64,000 bases of DNA from JBDFMH01 sp047238125 (GCF_047238125.1 NZ_JBDFMH010000001.1:1178001-1242000); one strand, 5' to 3'; numbered from the stretch's first letter, positions 51,014 to 60,181 are shown. The notes: generated by a model not told the origin, from the letters alone. Numbers and translations: made by a program.

Positions 51014-52495
51014 TTACCACCACCTGTCCGCACGCGCGACGAAGCCGGCGCGCTGCTCGATCGCCAGGCCTGCGTTCAACACCCCCTGCTCGTCCATCGG
51101 CCGGCCGATGATCTGCAAGCCGAGCGGCAGGCCCTGCCCGTCCAGCCCTGCCGGCACCGACATCGCCGGCAGCCCGGCCAGCGACGAGGGCACGGTGAAG
51201 ACGTCGTTCAGATACATGGCAAGCGGATCCGCCGATTTCTCTCCGAGCGCGAAGGCGGCCGAAGGCGCGGTCGGCGTCAGCAGCAGATCGCAACTGTCCC
51301 AGGCCTGCTCGAAATCGCGGGCGATCAGCGCGCGGACCTTCTGCGCCTTCGTGTAATAGGCATCGTAGAAGCCCGCCGAAAGCACATAGGTGCCGATCAG
51401 GATGCGCCGCTTCACCTCCGGCCCGAAGCCGGCCGCCCGTGTGACGGCGTACATTTCCTGCAGATTCGCGCCTTCGGGCAGGTCGCGCTGACCATAGCGA
51501 ACGCCGTCGTAGCGCGCGAGGTTAGACGACGCTTCGGCCGGCGCGATGATGTAATAGGTCGGCAGCGCATAGCGGGTATGCGGCAGCGAAACGTCGACGA
51601 TCTCGGCACCGGCATCGCGCGCCCAGGCAATGCCCTGCTGCCAGAGCGCATCGATCTCGGCCGGCATGTCATCGACCCGATATTCCTTGGGAATACCGAT
51701 GCGCTTGCCCTTGAGATCACCGGACAATCCCGCTTCCCACTGCGGGACCGACGCATCAAGCGAGGTTGCATCCTTCGGATCGAACCCCGCCATCGTCTCC
51801 AGCAGAATGGCGCAATCGCGAACGTCGCGCGCCATCGGCCCTGCCTGGTCGAGCGAGGAGGCGAACGCGACCACGCCCCAGCGCGAGCAGCGGCCATAGG
51901 TCGGCTTGATGCCGGCGATGCCGGTAAAGGCGGCGGGCTGGCGGATCGAACCACCGGTGTCGGTGCCGGTCGCGGCCGGGCACAGCCGCGCCGCGATCGC
52001 CGCCGAAGAGCCCCCCGAAGACCCGCCCGGCGCCAGCGCGGCATTGCCGCCATCCTTCCGCCGCCAAGGCGAAAGGACGTTGCCGAACGCACTGGTTTCG
52101 TTGGACGAACCCATGGCGAACTGATCCATGTTCAGCTTGCCGAGCATGCCCGCGCCGGCGCCGAACAGCTTGGCGGTGATCGTCGATTCATAGGTCGGCA
52201 CGAAGCCATCCAGGATATGGCTGGCCGCGGTCGTCTGGTAGCCTGCGGTGCAGAACAGATCCTTGATACCCAGCGGCACGCCCGACAATGCACGCAGCTC
52301 GCCCGAAGCGCGGCCGCGATCGGCGGCTTCGGCGGCAGCAAGCGCATGTTCCGGCGTCTCGACCAGGAAGGCGTTCAGCGGGCGCCCAGCCTCGACCGCG
52401 GCGATGAACGCATCGGCCGCCTCGCGCGCCGAGAAATCCCCTGCGCGGAAACCGTCACGCAGGCCGGCGACGGTGAGTTCGGTCAGCGCGGTCAT
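51014..52495 (-). CDS. gatA: Asp-tRNA(Asn)/Glu-tRNA(Gln) amidotransferase subunit A
   Basis: 493-residue amidase-signature protein that releases ammonia from glutamine. The Ser-cisSer-Lys triad lies in G-V-P-L-G-I-K-D-L and P-G-G-S-S-G-G-S-S-A-A. Length is normal. The ATG overlaps the gatC stop by 1 nt (TAATG), and gatB follows immediately, so gatC-gatA-gatB is one operon. Confidence 0.96.
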   Translation of the reverse strand: MTALTELTVAGLRDGFRAGDFSAREAADAFIAAVEAGRPLNAFLVETPEHALAAAEAADRGRASGELRALSGVPLGIKDLFCTAGYQTTAASHILDGFVPTYESTITAKLFGAGAGMLGKLNMDQFAMGSSNETSAFGNVLSPWRRKDGGNAALAPGGSSGGSSAAIAARLCPAATGTDTGGSIRQPAAFTGIAGIKPTYGRCSRWGVVAFASSLDQAGPMARDVRDCAILLETMAGFDPKDATSLDASVPQWEAGLSGDLKGKRIGIPKEYRVDDMPAEIDALWQQGIAWARDAGAEIVDVSLPHTRYALPTYYIIAPAEASSNLARYDGVRYGQRDLPEGANLQEMYAVTRAAGFGPEVKRRILIGTYVLSAGFYDAYYTKAQKVRALIARDFEQAWDSCDLLLTPTAPSAAFALGEKSADPLAMYLNDVFTVPSSLAGLPAMSVPAGLDGQGLPLGLQIIGRPMDEQGVLNAGLAIEQRAGFVARADRWW

Positions 52496-52782
52496 TATTC
52501 GATCACCTTTGGCACGGCGAAAAAGCCATGTTCGGCCTGCGGGGCATTGGCCAGTATCGCATCGCGGATATCACCATCGGTCACGACGTCGTCGCGCAGC
52601 CGCAGCGTATTTGGGATGACGGCCGCCAGCGGCTCGATACCGGCAGTGTCGACCTCGCCCAGCTGCTCGATCCAGCCGAGGATGTTGTTGAGTTCGGGCA
52701 CCATCGCTTCTACCTCGGCATCGCTGACGGCGATGCGCGCGAGACTGGCGATCTTGCGGACGGTTGCGGTATCGACGGACAT
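52495..52782 (-). CDS. gatC: Asp-tRNA(Asn)/Glu-tRNA(Gln) amidotransferase subunit C
   Basis: 95-residue small subunit that wraps around GatA and GatB. V-R-K-I-A-S-L-A-R-I-A-V-S near the N-terminus, I-L-G-W-I-E-Q-L-G-E-V-D-T in the middle and the C-terminal F-F-A-V-P-K-V-I-E are typical. First gene of the operon. Confidence 0.95.
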   Translation of the reverse strand: MSVDTATVRKIASLARIAVSDAEVEAMVPELNNILGWIEQLGEVDTAGIEPLAAVIPNTLRLRDDVVTDGDIRDAILANAPQAEHGFFAVPKVIE

Positions 52783-52813
52783 GCCCGGCGGCTAGCAGCC
52801 GGGCCGCCCCGCT

Positions 52814-54052
52814 TCAAGCATCGCGCGTGCGCGTCTCCGGCATCAACAGCGCGTAGCCCACAAAGCCGAGCGCGGCGATTGCGGCCAGCGTCAGGAACGA
52901 CGTCGAATAGCCACCGGCGACGATGACGGCCCCCGCCAGGCTGGCGCTGAGCGCGCCGCCCAGCCCCTGCACGGTCGAGACCGCACCCAACGCGGCATTG
53001 AAACGACCGCTGCCGCGGGTGATATCGGCGATCACGACCGGCAGCAGCGCGCCGAAAATGCCCGCGCCCACTCCATCGAGGCATTGCACAGCGAGCAGCC
53101 AGGCCGGTGCATCGGACAGCGGATAGAGCGCGCCGCGTGCCGCCAACACGCCGAACGCAGTCAAGAACAATGGCTTGCGCCCCCATCGATCGACATTCCG
53201 ACCGACGACGATCGCCACCGGGACCATCACCAGCTGCGCCGCCACGATGCACATAGCGATCAACGACGTCGCCTGCGCCGGACCCAGGATCTTGGACAGC
53301 AGCTGCCCGGTAGATGGCAGCATGGCGGCATTGGCAAGGTGGAACAGCGCGGCGAGCACGGCAAAGGTCAACAGCCGGCGATCCTTGAACAAAGCCGCCC
53401 AGCCCACCGGCTGGTCGTCCCCTTCCGTGTGATGATCGAGCCCGCGGGCGACGACATGGTCGATATCCTGTTCGCGGATTGCCAGCACGGCGGCCAGGCT
53501 CGCGAGCGCCAGCACCGCCATCAGCACGAACACCACGACCGGCCCGAACCACCACGCCAATAGCCCCGCGGCGGCAGCGGACGCGGCATTGCCCGCGTGA
53601 TTGAACGCTTCGTTGCGACCAATCCGGCGTGCAAATGCCCGGCGACCGACAAGCCCAAGCGTGAGTCCGGCCAGCGCAGGCGCAATCACCGCACCAGCGA
53701 TCGCCGCGATTGACTGGGTGATGGTGACGATCGCGAAGCCGCTGACGAATGGCAGCGCGAGACACGAAATCGTGATCGCCATCGTCGCAACCGCCAGGAT
53801 CAATCGTTTCGCGCTGCTGCGATCGATCAGGCTGCCGGCGGGCGTCTGCGCTGCCAGCCCGACAATTCCCGCGATCGTCATCACATAGCCGATCGTCAAT
53901 TCGGTCCAGCCATGGCTGGGCCCGCGAACTGCCAACAGATAGATTGCGAGATACGGCCCAAGCCCGTCACGCACGTCGGCGAGAAACAAGTTCAGCGCGT
54001 CCAGCGCCTTCAGCGAGCGCGGCGTTGCCCGGGGATCGATCGAAGTGTCCAT
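52814..54052 (-). CDS. Major facilitator superfamily transporter
   Basis: 412 residues with 12 predicted hydrophobic helices. The MFS motif is between helices 2 and 3 (G-S-L-I-D-R-S-S-A-K-R) and there is a second copy-like V-G-R-N-V-D-R-W-G-R-K-P between helices 8 and 9. A central cytosolic loop is His/Asp/Gly-rich (E-Q-D-I-D-H-V-V-A-R-G-L-D-H-H-T-E). Substrate unknown. ATG at 54052 is chosen over 54112 because the extra N-terminal stretch is basic and unlike a helix start. Divergent from the DUF3089 gene. Confidence 0.9.
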   Translation of the reverse strand: MDTSIDPRATPRSLKALDALNLFLADVRDGLGPYLAIYLLAVRGPSHGWTELTIGYVMTIAGIVGLAAQTPAGSLIDRSSAKRLILAVATMAITISCLALPFVSGFAIVTITQSIAAIAGAVIAPALAGLTLGLVGRRAFARRIGRNEAFNHAGNAASAAAAGLLAWWFGPVVVFVLMAVLALASLAAVLAIREQDIDHVVARGLDHHTEGDDQPVGWAALFKDRRLLTFAVLAALFHLANAAMLPSTGQLLSKILGPAQATSLIAMCIVAAQLVMVPVAIVVGRNVDRWGRKPLFLTAFGVLAARGALYPLSDAPAWLLAVQCLDGVGAGIFGALLPVVIADITRGSGRFNAALGAVSTVQGLGGALSASLAGAVIVAGGYSTSFLTLAAIAALGFVGYALLMPETRTRDA

Positions 54053-54160
54053 CCAACGCCCCCGCGGTGCGGCCGAATGCGTTGCATGGCGCAGCGCTTG
54101 TCCCATACGCACTTGTCAGCGGCGAGTTGCTTGCTGCACTGCACAATCGGAGACTGTTCG

Positions 54161-55273
54161 TTGCTGGCACGTCGCTTTCTTTATGTAATTGCGGGACTCA
54201 TCATGCTGACGCTCGCCGCTGCAATCGGCTGGAACCTGTTCCAGGATCAGATCATCCGGGCCACCTTCGTGCCATCCGGCGCGTTTGCTCAGCCGGCCGA
54301 CGCCACCGCGCCGGATTACGCTCGGCCGGCCGCATGGCTGTCGCGGCCTGATCTGCCCGACGATCCGTCGCGCTACACGCCGCCGGGCTTCACGGTCGCT
54401 GCCCGGCCGGAAGTCGCCGTGTTCTACGTCGCCCCCACCACCTATATCCGGAAGGACCGCTGGAACGGGCCGCTCGACGACACCGAGTCGAATGCACGGC
54501 TGCGGCTGTTCGCATCCAGCCAGGCAAGCGCGTTCAACGGCATGGGCGCGATCTGGGCGCCGCGTTATCGCCAGGCATCGATCGGCGCCTTCCTGACCAG
54601 CGAGGCGAGCGCCCAGAAGGCGATCGATTTCGCTTACGGTGATGTCGAGCGGGCGTTCGCCGCGTTCCTGAAGCAGATCCCCGCGTCGCGGCCGATCCTG
54701 CTGGCCGGCCATAGCCAGGGCGCGCTGCATCTGACGCGGCTGCTGCACGAGCGCATCGCCGGCACCCCGCTCACCAAGCGGATCGTGGCCGCCTATATCG
54801 TCGGCTGGCCGGTTTCGATCGAGGCGGATCTGCCGGCGCTCGGGCTTGGCGCATGCGATGGACCCGCCAGTACCGGCTGCATCCTTTCGTGGCAGAGCTT
54901 TGCCGAGCCGGCAGAGCCGCGCCAGATCCTGGATGCCTACAATGCCAGCACCGGCTTCACTGGCCAGCCGCGGCGCGACACGCGGATGCTTTGCGTCAAT
55001 CCGCTGACCGGTGCGCCCGATACCGCAGCGCTTGCCACGGCCAACCTGGGCGCGCTGGTGCCGCGGCCGGGCCTGAACGGCGCGGATCTCGAGCCTGGCC
55101 GTGTGCCCGCGCGCTGCGCGCCCAACGGCCTGCTGCTGATCGGCGGCGAGCCCAAGGGATACGGCAGCTATGTGCTTCCGGGCCGCAACTATCATGTGTT
55201 CGACTACGCGCTGTTCTGGGCCAATATCCGCGCCGACGCCGAACGCCGCGCCAAGGAGTTCGCCGGGCGATGA
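54161..55273 (+). CDS. DUF3089 alpha/beta hydrolase
   Basis: 370 residues. An N-terminal TM helix or uncleaved signal (V-I-A-G-L-I-M-L-T-L-A-A-A-I-G-W) leads to an alpha/beta-hydrolase domain with the nucleophile elbow A-G-H-S-Q-G-A-L-H and early A-V-F-Y-V-A-P-T-T-Y, the DUF3089 hallmark. The likely start is TTG at 54161 with CGGAGA upstream; an ATG at 54203 would start inside the TM helix. The stop overlaps the ruvX start in ATGA. Confidence 0.88.
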   Translation: MLARRFLYVIAGLIMLTLAAAIGWNLFQDQIIRATFVPSGAFAQPADATAPDYARPAAWLSRPDLPDDPSRYTPPGFTVAARPEVAVFYVAPTTYIRKDRWNGPLDDTESNARLRLFASSQASAFNGMGAIWAPRYRQASIGAFLTSEASAQKAIDFAYGDVERAFAAFLKQIPASRPILLAGHSQGALHLTRLLHERIAGTPLTKRIVAAYIVGWPVSIEADLPALGLGACDGPASTGCILSWQSFAEPAEPRQILDAYNASTGFTGQPRRDTRMLCVNPLTGAPDTAALATANLGALVPRPGLNGADLEPGRVPARCAPNGLLLIGGEPKGYGSYVLPGRNYHVFDYALFWANIRADAERRAKEFAGR

Positions 55274-55755
55274 TCACGTCGGCCATTGCTGAATTCAGCT
55301 ATGCCCTGCCACAGGGGGGTCGGCTCGCCGGGCTCGACGTTGGCACACGCACGATCGGTGTGGCGCTGTGCGATGCCGGGTGGAGCATCGCCAGCCCGGC
55401 CGAGACGATCGAGCGCCGCAAGTTCGCCGTCGATCGCGCGATGCTGGCTGCGATCTTAACCGCGCAATCGGTGCGGGGGCTGGTCATCGGCCTGCCCTTG
55501 AACCTGGACGGCAGCGATAGCCCGCGGACCCAATCGGTCCGCGCGTTCGCCCGCAACCTGATCGGGTTCGACCTGCCGATCCTGCTGTGGGACGAACGCT
55601 GGTCGACCGCGGCCGTCCAGCGCACGCTGCTCGATGCCGATGCCAGCCGCGCCCGCCGCGCCGAACTCGTCGACAAGCTGGCCGCCGCCTACATCCTGCA
55701 AGGCGCGATCGACGCATTGGCGATGGCGAGGCCGCTCGACGATACGAGCGCTTGA
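55270..55755 (+). CDS. ruvX: Putative Holliday junction resolvase RuvX (YqgF)
   Basis: 161 residues, RNase H-fold nuclease of the YqgF family also implicated in 16S rRNA 5'-end processing. L-A-G-L-D-V-G-T-R-T-I-G-V-A marks the first catalytic Asp; V-I-G-L-P-L-N-L-D-G-S, L-W-D-E-R-W-S-T and D-K-L-A-A-A-Y-I-L-Q complete the family pattern. Overlaps the DUF3089 stop. Confidence 0.95.
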   Translation: MITSAIAEFSYALPQGGRLAGLDVGTRTIGVALCDAGWSIASPAETIERRKFAVDRAMLAAILTAQSVRGLVIGLPLNLDGSDSPRTQSVRAFARNLIGFDLPILLWDERWSTAAVQRTLLDADASRARRAELVDKLAAAYILQGAIDALAMARPLDDTSA

Positions 55756-55791
55756 GCCGGCCCGCGCGGCCCGCTACCAGCCGCATTCGCA

Positions 55792-56748
55792 ATGTCGGCC
55801 CGCATCTCCTTCCCCCATCGCCACCTGCTGGGGATCGCGGCGTTGCAGCCGCACGAGATCCGCTTCCTGCTCGACGAGGCCGAACAATGGGTGGCGCTTA
55901 ACCGCAGCGCCACCAAGCATGACGACCGGCTGAGCGGGCTCACCCAGATCAACGCCTTCTTCGAAGCCAGCACGCGCACGCTGCTTTCGTTCGAGATTGC
56001 TGGCAAGCGGCTGGGGGCAGACGTCGTCAACATGATCGCCCAGCAGTCGAGCGTGAAGAAGGGCGAGACGCTGATCGACACCGCCGTGACGCTGAACGCG
56101 ATGCGCGCCGACGTGATCGTGATCCGCCACGACGCTTCCGGCGCGGTCCAGCTGATCGCGGACAAGGTCGACTGCCCGGTACTGAACGCCGGCGACGGGC
56201 GCCACGAACATCCGACCCAGGCGCTGCTCGACGCGCTGACCATCCGCCGCCGGCGCGGCAGCGTCGAGGGCCAGGTGGTCGCGATCTGTGGCGATGTGCT
56301 GCACAGCCGCGTCGCCCGATCGAACATTCTGGCGCTGACAGCACTCGGCGCCGAAGTGCGCGTGGTCGGCCCGCCGACGCTGCTGCCCGCGGGGATCGAG
56401 CGGATGCACGTTCGCGCCTTCACCGATTTCGATGCCGGGCTCGACGGCGCCGACGTGGTGATGATGCTGCGGCTGCAGCGCGAGCGCATGGCGGGCGGCT
56501 TCGTCCCGTCCCCGCGCGAATATCATGCGCTCTACGGGCTCACGCCCGAGCGGCTGGCGCGCGCCAAGCCCGATGCGCTGGTTATGCATCCCGGCCCGAT
56601 GAACCGCGGCGTGGAGATCGAGAGCAGCGTCGCCGACGATCTCGGTCGGTCCGCGATCACCGAACAGGTGGAGATGGGGGTGGCGGTGCGGATGGCCTGC
56701 CTGGACGTACTGACCCGCGCGCGTCGCGGCGTGGCGGGCTGGGCGTGA
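55792..56748 (+). CDS. pyrB: Aspartate carbamoyltransferase catalytic subunit
   Basis: Second step of pyrimidine synthesis (carbamoyl phosphate plus aspartate). 318 residues. Carbamoyl-phosphate motif F-F-E-A-S-T-R-T-L-L-S-F-E; also I-R-H-D-A-S-G-A and N-A-G-D-G-R-H-E-H-P-T-Q-A-L-L-D. The stop overlaps the next gene's GTG start (GTGA), the same arrangement as pyrB-pyrC' in pseudomonads. No pyrI regulatory subunit is present. Confidence 0.96.
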   Translation: MSARISFPHRHLLGIAALQPHEIRFLLDEAEQWVALNRSATKHDDRLSGLTQINAFFEASTRTLLSFEIAGKRLGADVVNMIAQQSSVKKGETLIDTAVTLNAMRADVIVIRHDASGAVQLIADKVDCPVLNAGDGRHEHPTQALLDALTIRRRRGSVEGQVVAICGDVLHSRVARSNILALTALGAEVRVVGPPTLLPAGIERMHVRAFTDFDAGLDGADVVMMLRLQRERMAGGFVPSPREYHALYGLTPERLARAKPDALVMHPGPMNRGVEIESSVADDLGRSAITEQVEMGVAVRMACLDVLTRARRGVAGWA

Positions 56749-57965
56749 GCGGCCTCGCCATCCTGAACGGGCGGCTGGTGCTGGCCGATTGCGTGGTGGC
56801 CGGCGGGGTGCTGGTGCGCGAGCGGCAGATCGTTGCGGTCGGCTCGTTCGACGTGCCCGACGATGTCGATACGCTGGATGCCGAGGGCGCGCTGATCGCG
56901 CCCGGGCTGGTCGATGCCGGGGTATTCGCGATTGACCTGCCGGCCTTCACCGCCGGCGGCATCACCCGCGCGGCGCTCATGCCTGATCAGTCGCCAGCGC
57001 TGGACCATGCCGCGCTCGTCCAGCGTGCGGCGCAGGCGGGCAAGCCGGATGCGTGGATCCATCCGATCGCCGCCGCCACCCGCGCGCTGGACGGGATCGA
57101 CCTGGCCGAGATCGGGCTGATGAAGGCGGCGGGCGCCTGTGCGGTCTCCAGCGGGCGCGGCTGGATTGCCGATTCGGGCGTCATGCACCGCCTGCTCGCC
57201 TATGCCGCCGCGCTCGATCTGGTGGTGATCGCGCATCCCGAGGATGGCGGCCTCGTCGCCGGCGCGGTAGCGACCGAGGGCGAGACCGCCACCCGGTTGG
57301 GCCTGCCCGCCGCACCGGCCGCTGCCGAGGCGATCGCGATCGCCCGCGACATCGCGCTGGCGCGGGAGACCGGCGCGAGACTGCACTTCCGGCAGGTGAC
57401 CACGTCGCGCGGGTTCGATCTCGTCCGCCAGGCCAAACGCGACGGCATCCGCGTGACCTGCGGTGTCACCCCGGCGCACCTGTTCCTCTCCGATACCGCG
57501 ATCGGGCCGTTCCGCACTTTCGCACGGCTCTCGCCGCCGCTGCGTGAGGACAGCGACCGCCAGGCGGCACTGCGCGCGATCGCCGACGGCACGATCGACC
57601 TGATCTGCTCGGCCCATGACCCGCATGGCCCGGAAGCCAAGCGCCTGCCGTTCGCGGATGCCGTCCCCGGCATGGCCGGCGCGGAAACGCTGCTCGCCCT
57701 ATCGCTCGGCCTGGTGCGCGACGGCCTGATCGATCTGCCGCGGCTGTTCGATCTGCTGGCGACGACGCCGGCCCGGCTGCTCGGCCTGCCCGGCGGTCGG
57801 CTGACAGAGGGGCAGGAAGCCGACCTGATCCTGGTCGACGAGGATCGCCCCTGGCGGATCGACGCTGATCGGCTGGCCGCGCGCGAAGGTAATACGCCGT
57901 TCGATGGCCTGCCGGTGCAGGGCCATGTGCTGCGGGTACTGAAGGGCGGGGCCTGGCGGGGGTGA
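56745..57965 (+). CDS. Dihydroorotase-like protein lacking the metal site (PyrC' type)
   Basis: 406 residues, class-I dihydroorotase fold, but the catalytic residues are gone. The metal motif D-x-H-x-H reads D57-A-G59-V-F61. The S-D-D-G loop reads S-S-G-R-G. The partner motif H-x-x-H-V-S reads H-F-R-Q-V-T. The T-D-H-A-P-H motif reads S-A-H-D-P-H, with its Asp replaced. One histidine (I-A-H-P-E-D) remains. Such proteins (PyrC'/PyrX) in Pseudomonas are inactive but needed for ATCase assembly. Overlap with pyrB supports the same role here, so a genuine dihydroorotase should be encoded elsewhere. Confidence 0.88.
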   Translation: MSGLAILNGRLVLADCVVAGGVLVRERQIVAVGSFDVPDDVDTLDAEGALIAPGLVDAGVFAIDLPAFTAGGITRAALMPDQSPALDHAALVQRAAQAGKPDAWIHPIAAATRALDGIDLAEIGLMKAAGACAVSSGRGWIADSGVMHRLLAYAAALDLVVIAHPEDGGLVAGAVATEGETATRLGLPAAPAAAEAIAIARDIALARETGARLHFRQVTTSRGFDLVRQAKRDGIRVTCGVTPAHLFLSDTAIGPFRTFARLSPPLREDSDRQAALRAIADGTIDLICSAHDPHGPEAKRLPFADAVPGMAGAETLLALSLGLVRDGLIDLPRLFDLLATTPARLLGLPGGRLTEGQEADLILVDEDRPWRIDADRLAAREGNTPFDGLPVQGHVLRVLKGGAWRG

Positions 57966-57994
57966 GCCGGCGGCGGCCGTCCGGACTTTGGAAA

Positions 57995-58071
57995 TGGCGC
58001 ACCGGAAGGGATTCGAACCCCTGACCCCTGCCTTCGGAGGGCAGTGCTCTATCCAGCTGAGCTACCGGTGC
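57995..58071 (-). tRNA. tRNA-Arg (anticodon CCG)
   Basis: A complete cloverleaf with encoded CCA, on the minus strand. Acceptor GCACCGG pairs with CCGGTGC, the anticodon stem is CTGCC/GGCAG and the loop CTCCGAA gives anticodon CCG (plus-strand CGG at 58035-58037), reading CGG codons. The T loop TTCGAAT is intact. Confidence 0.96.
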
Positions 58072-58111
58072 GTGCCAGGGCGCTTAGCAAAGCGTCTGCG
58101 CCGCGGCTAGG

Positions 58112-58531
58112 CTAATTTCCGCGCGGTGGCCTGCCGCGATGGCCCGGCCGCTCATCGGCGATCGTGACGGGCTGGAACGTCCCGAGCCCGCAACCCGCAC
58201 CCTGCGTCAGCCCCGGCCCTGCGCGGTCGAGCACGGTGATGATATCGACCGAACAGAGCCGGCTGAGCGACGTGCGATAGCTGAATGCCTGTTCGAAGCC
58301 GAGCCGCGGGCAACTGGACGGCAGCACGTTGCGATACACCCGGCCATTCTTCATGATGAAATCGATGGTGCGATCGTCGCGCACCTTGCTTTCGCGGATG
58401 CTGGTGATCGGGATGCAGGTTTCCACCGCCCCGGCTGGCACGGCGGCCGGCACGCGATCGCGCTTCGCAGCGGCGGCCGGAACAACCAGCAGCGCAGCGG
58501 CTGCCAGCGCGAAGGGCAATGATCGCATCAT
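58112..58531 (-). CDS. Small exported protein, DUF6491-like
   Basis: 139 residues. Signal peptide L-P-F-A-L-A-A-A-A-L-L-V-V-P-A-A-A-A, then a domain with C-I-P-I-T-S-I-R-E-S-K-V, D-R-T-I-D-F-I-M-K-N-G-R-V-Y-R and two later cysteines (S-S-C-P-R-L, R-L-C-S-V-D). This pattern resembles DUF6491 proteins of sphingomonads, but I assign the family with moderate confidence only. ATG at 58531 has AGGAG about 8 nt upstream and overlaps the nth stop (ATGA). Confidence 0.72.
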   Translation of the reverse strand: MMRSLPFALAAAALLVVPAAAAKRDRVPAAVPAGAVETCIPITSIRESKVRDDRTIDFIMKNGRVYRNVLPSSCPRLGFEQAFSYRTSLSRLCSVDIITVLDRAGPGLTQGAGCGLGTFQPVTIADERPGHRGRPPRGN

Positions 58532-59196
58532 GATCCGTCTCCTACCGGTTCGGCGCGCGCCGGGGGCGGCGTCTTCGGGCGATAAACGCACAGATCAGCG
58601 ACCCGGCACCGCCAGCATTCGGGCTTGCGTGCCTTGCAGACATAGCGGCCATGCAGGATCAGCCAATGGTGGGCATGCGCCCGGAACGGAGCAGGCGTGA
58701 CCTTGACGAGCCGGTCCTCCACCGCGCGGACATCCTTGCCCTTGGCGAGCCCGGTCCGATTGGCGACGCGAAAGATATGGGTATCGACCGCGATCGTCTC
58801 CTCGCCGAACGCCACGTTCAGCACGACATTCGCGGTCTTGCGGCCGACACCGGGCAGCGCTTCCAGCGCGGCACGATCGCGCGGCACTTCGCCATCATGC
58901 TCGGCGATCAGCTTCTCGGACAGCGCGATCACATTCTTGGCCTTGGTGTTGAACAGGCCGATCGTCTTGATGTGATCCTTTAGCGCAGCCTCGCCCAGCG
59001 CCACCATCTCCGCCGGGGTGGAGACGCGCTTGAACAACGCCCGGGTGGCCTTGTTGACGCCGATGTCCGTTGCCTGTGCAGACAGCGCGACCGCGACGAG
59101 CAGCGTGTAGGGGTTGGTCCAGGCCAGTTCGGTTTCCGGCGCGGGATCATCCTCCGCCAGCCGGCGATAAAATTCGAAGACGTCCGCCTTCTTCAT
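58528..59196 (-). CDS. nth: Endonuclease III
   Basis: Base-excision-repair glycosylase/AP lyase for oxidised pyrimidines. 222 residues. Helix-hairpin-helix and catalytic Lys are in P-G-V-G-R-K-T-A-N-V; catalytic Asp in A-V-D-T-H-I-F-R-V. The 4Fe-4S cluster C-x6-C-x2-C-x5-C is visible as C-K-A-R-K-P-E-C-W-R-C-R-V-A-D-L-C. Complete and normal. Starts 9 nt after the dapB stop. Confidence 0.97.
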   Translation of the reverse strand: MKKADVFEFYRRLAEDDPAPETELAWTNPYTLLVAVALSAQATDIGVNKATRALFKRVSTPAEMVALGEAALKDHIKTIGLFNTKAKNVIALSEKLIAEHDGEVPRDRAALEALPGVGRKTANVVLNVAFGEETIAVDTHIFRVANRTGLAKGKDVRAVEDRLVKVTPAPFRAHAHHWLILHGRYVCKARKPECWRCRVADLCVYRPKTPPPARAEPVGDGS

Positions 59197-59205
59197 GCCG
59201 ACGTC

Positions 59206-59931
59206 CTACAGGCCCAGCACGTCGGCCATGGCGTAGCGGCCGGGCGCACGGCCCGCCAGCCACAGCGCCGCGCGGATCGCACCGCGCGCGAAGATGGCGC
59301 GGCTTTCGGCCCGGTGGCCGAGCTCGATCCGCTCGCCCTCCCCCGCCAGCACCACCAGATGATCACCGGCGACCGATCCGCCGCGCAGCGCCGCAAACCC
59401 GATCTCGCCCGCGGCACGCGCGCCCATGCCGTCGCGGCCCCGCGCCGCCACCGTATCCAGCGTGACGCCACGCCCGGCTGCCGCCGCCTCACCCAGCAGC
59501 AGCGCAGTGCCCGATGGCGCATCGAGCTTGTGGCGATGGTGCATCTCGACGATCTCGATATCCCAATCCGGTCCGAGCCGCTCCGCCGCCTGGCGCACCA
59601 GCGCGGCCAACAGATTGACGCCCAGCGCGGTATTGGCCGCCTGCAGGATCGGGATGCGCGCCGCGGCGCGATCGATCAGGCGATGCTGCCCGGCCGCGAG
59701 TCCGGTGGTGCCAACCACCAGGCCGATCCCCGCCCCTTCCGCCGCCGCGATATGCCGGTTCAGAGCCGACGGAGCCGAGAAATCGACGAGCACGTCGCTC
59801 ATCGCGGCCAACGTGTCGGGATTCTCGCCCTGATCGACCCCGCCCGCCAGCGCGCCGCCGGTCGCGTCGATCTGCTCGGCGATGGCACGGCCCATCCGGC
59901 CGCGTGATCCGAGGATGCCGATCCGGATCAT
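59206..59931 (-). CDS. dapB: 4-hydroxy-tetrahydrodipicolinate reductase
   Basis: 241-residue lysine/diaminopimelate pathway enzyme. N-terminal nucleotide fold G-I-L-G-S-R-G-R-M-G-R, V-D-F-S-A-P, V-V-G-T-T-G and the active-site signature E-M-H-H-R-H-K-L-D-A-P-S-G-T-A. First gene of a dapB-nth-DUF6491 run with short gaps. Divergent from the small acidic ORF. Confidence 0.97.
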   Translation of the reverse strand: MIRIGILGSRGRMGRAIAEQIDATGGALAGGVDQGENPDTLAAMSDVLVDFSAPSALNRHIAAAEGAGIGLVVGTTGLAAGQHRLIDRAAARIPILQAANTALGVNLLAALVRQAAERLGPDWDIEIVEMHHRHKLDAPSGTALLLGEAAAAGRGVTLDTVAARGRDGMGARAAGEIGFAALRGGSVAGDHLVVLAGEGERIELGHRAESRAIFARGAIRAALWLAGRAPGRYAMADVLGL

Positions 59932-60035
59932 CGCATTGCCCTTGCCGCCTGCGCATCCGATACTGCCAGCATGAGATCCCTTTCGGCCTGCGCTGGCGCG
60001 ATGCCATCACCGCCGATCAACCGCAAGGAGCGGCC

Positions 60036-60179
60036 ATGCCCCCGCCCGATCCCGAGCCCCGCAGCCCCGAACCCGCATTCGGCCCGGACGAGGAAGGCGA
60101 GCTGCCGCTGGAACCCGATGCGATCCCGGAGGACGAAGCCGCCTGGGTGCATGTCGATCGCAAGCCGCCGGCGGATTAA
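60036..60179 (+). CDS. Small acidic proline-rich protein
   Basis: 47 residues (M-P-P-P-D-P-E-P-R-S-P-E-P-A-F then an acidic tail D-E-D-E-A-A-W-V-H-V-D-R-K). AAGGAG lies 6 nt before the ATG, which is strong, and it precedes the DUF188 gene convergently. The function is unknown. The region is short and Pro/Glu-biased, so coding is probable but unproven; RNA-seq or conservation would settle it. Confidence 0.55.
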   Translation: MPPPDPEPRSPEPAFGPDEEGELPLEPDAIPEDEAAWVHVDRKPPAD

Positions 60180-60181
60180 GA

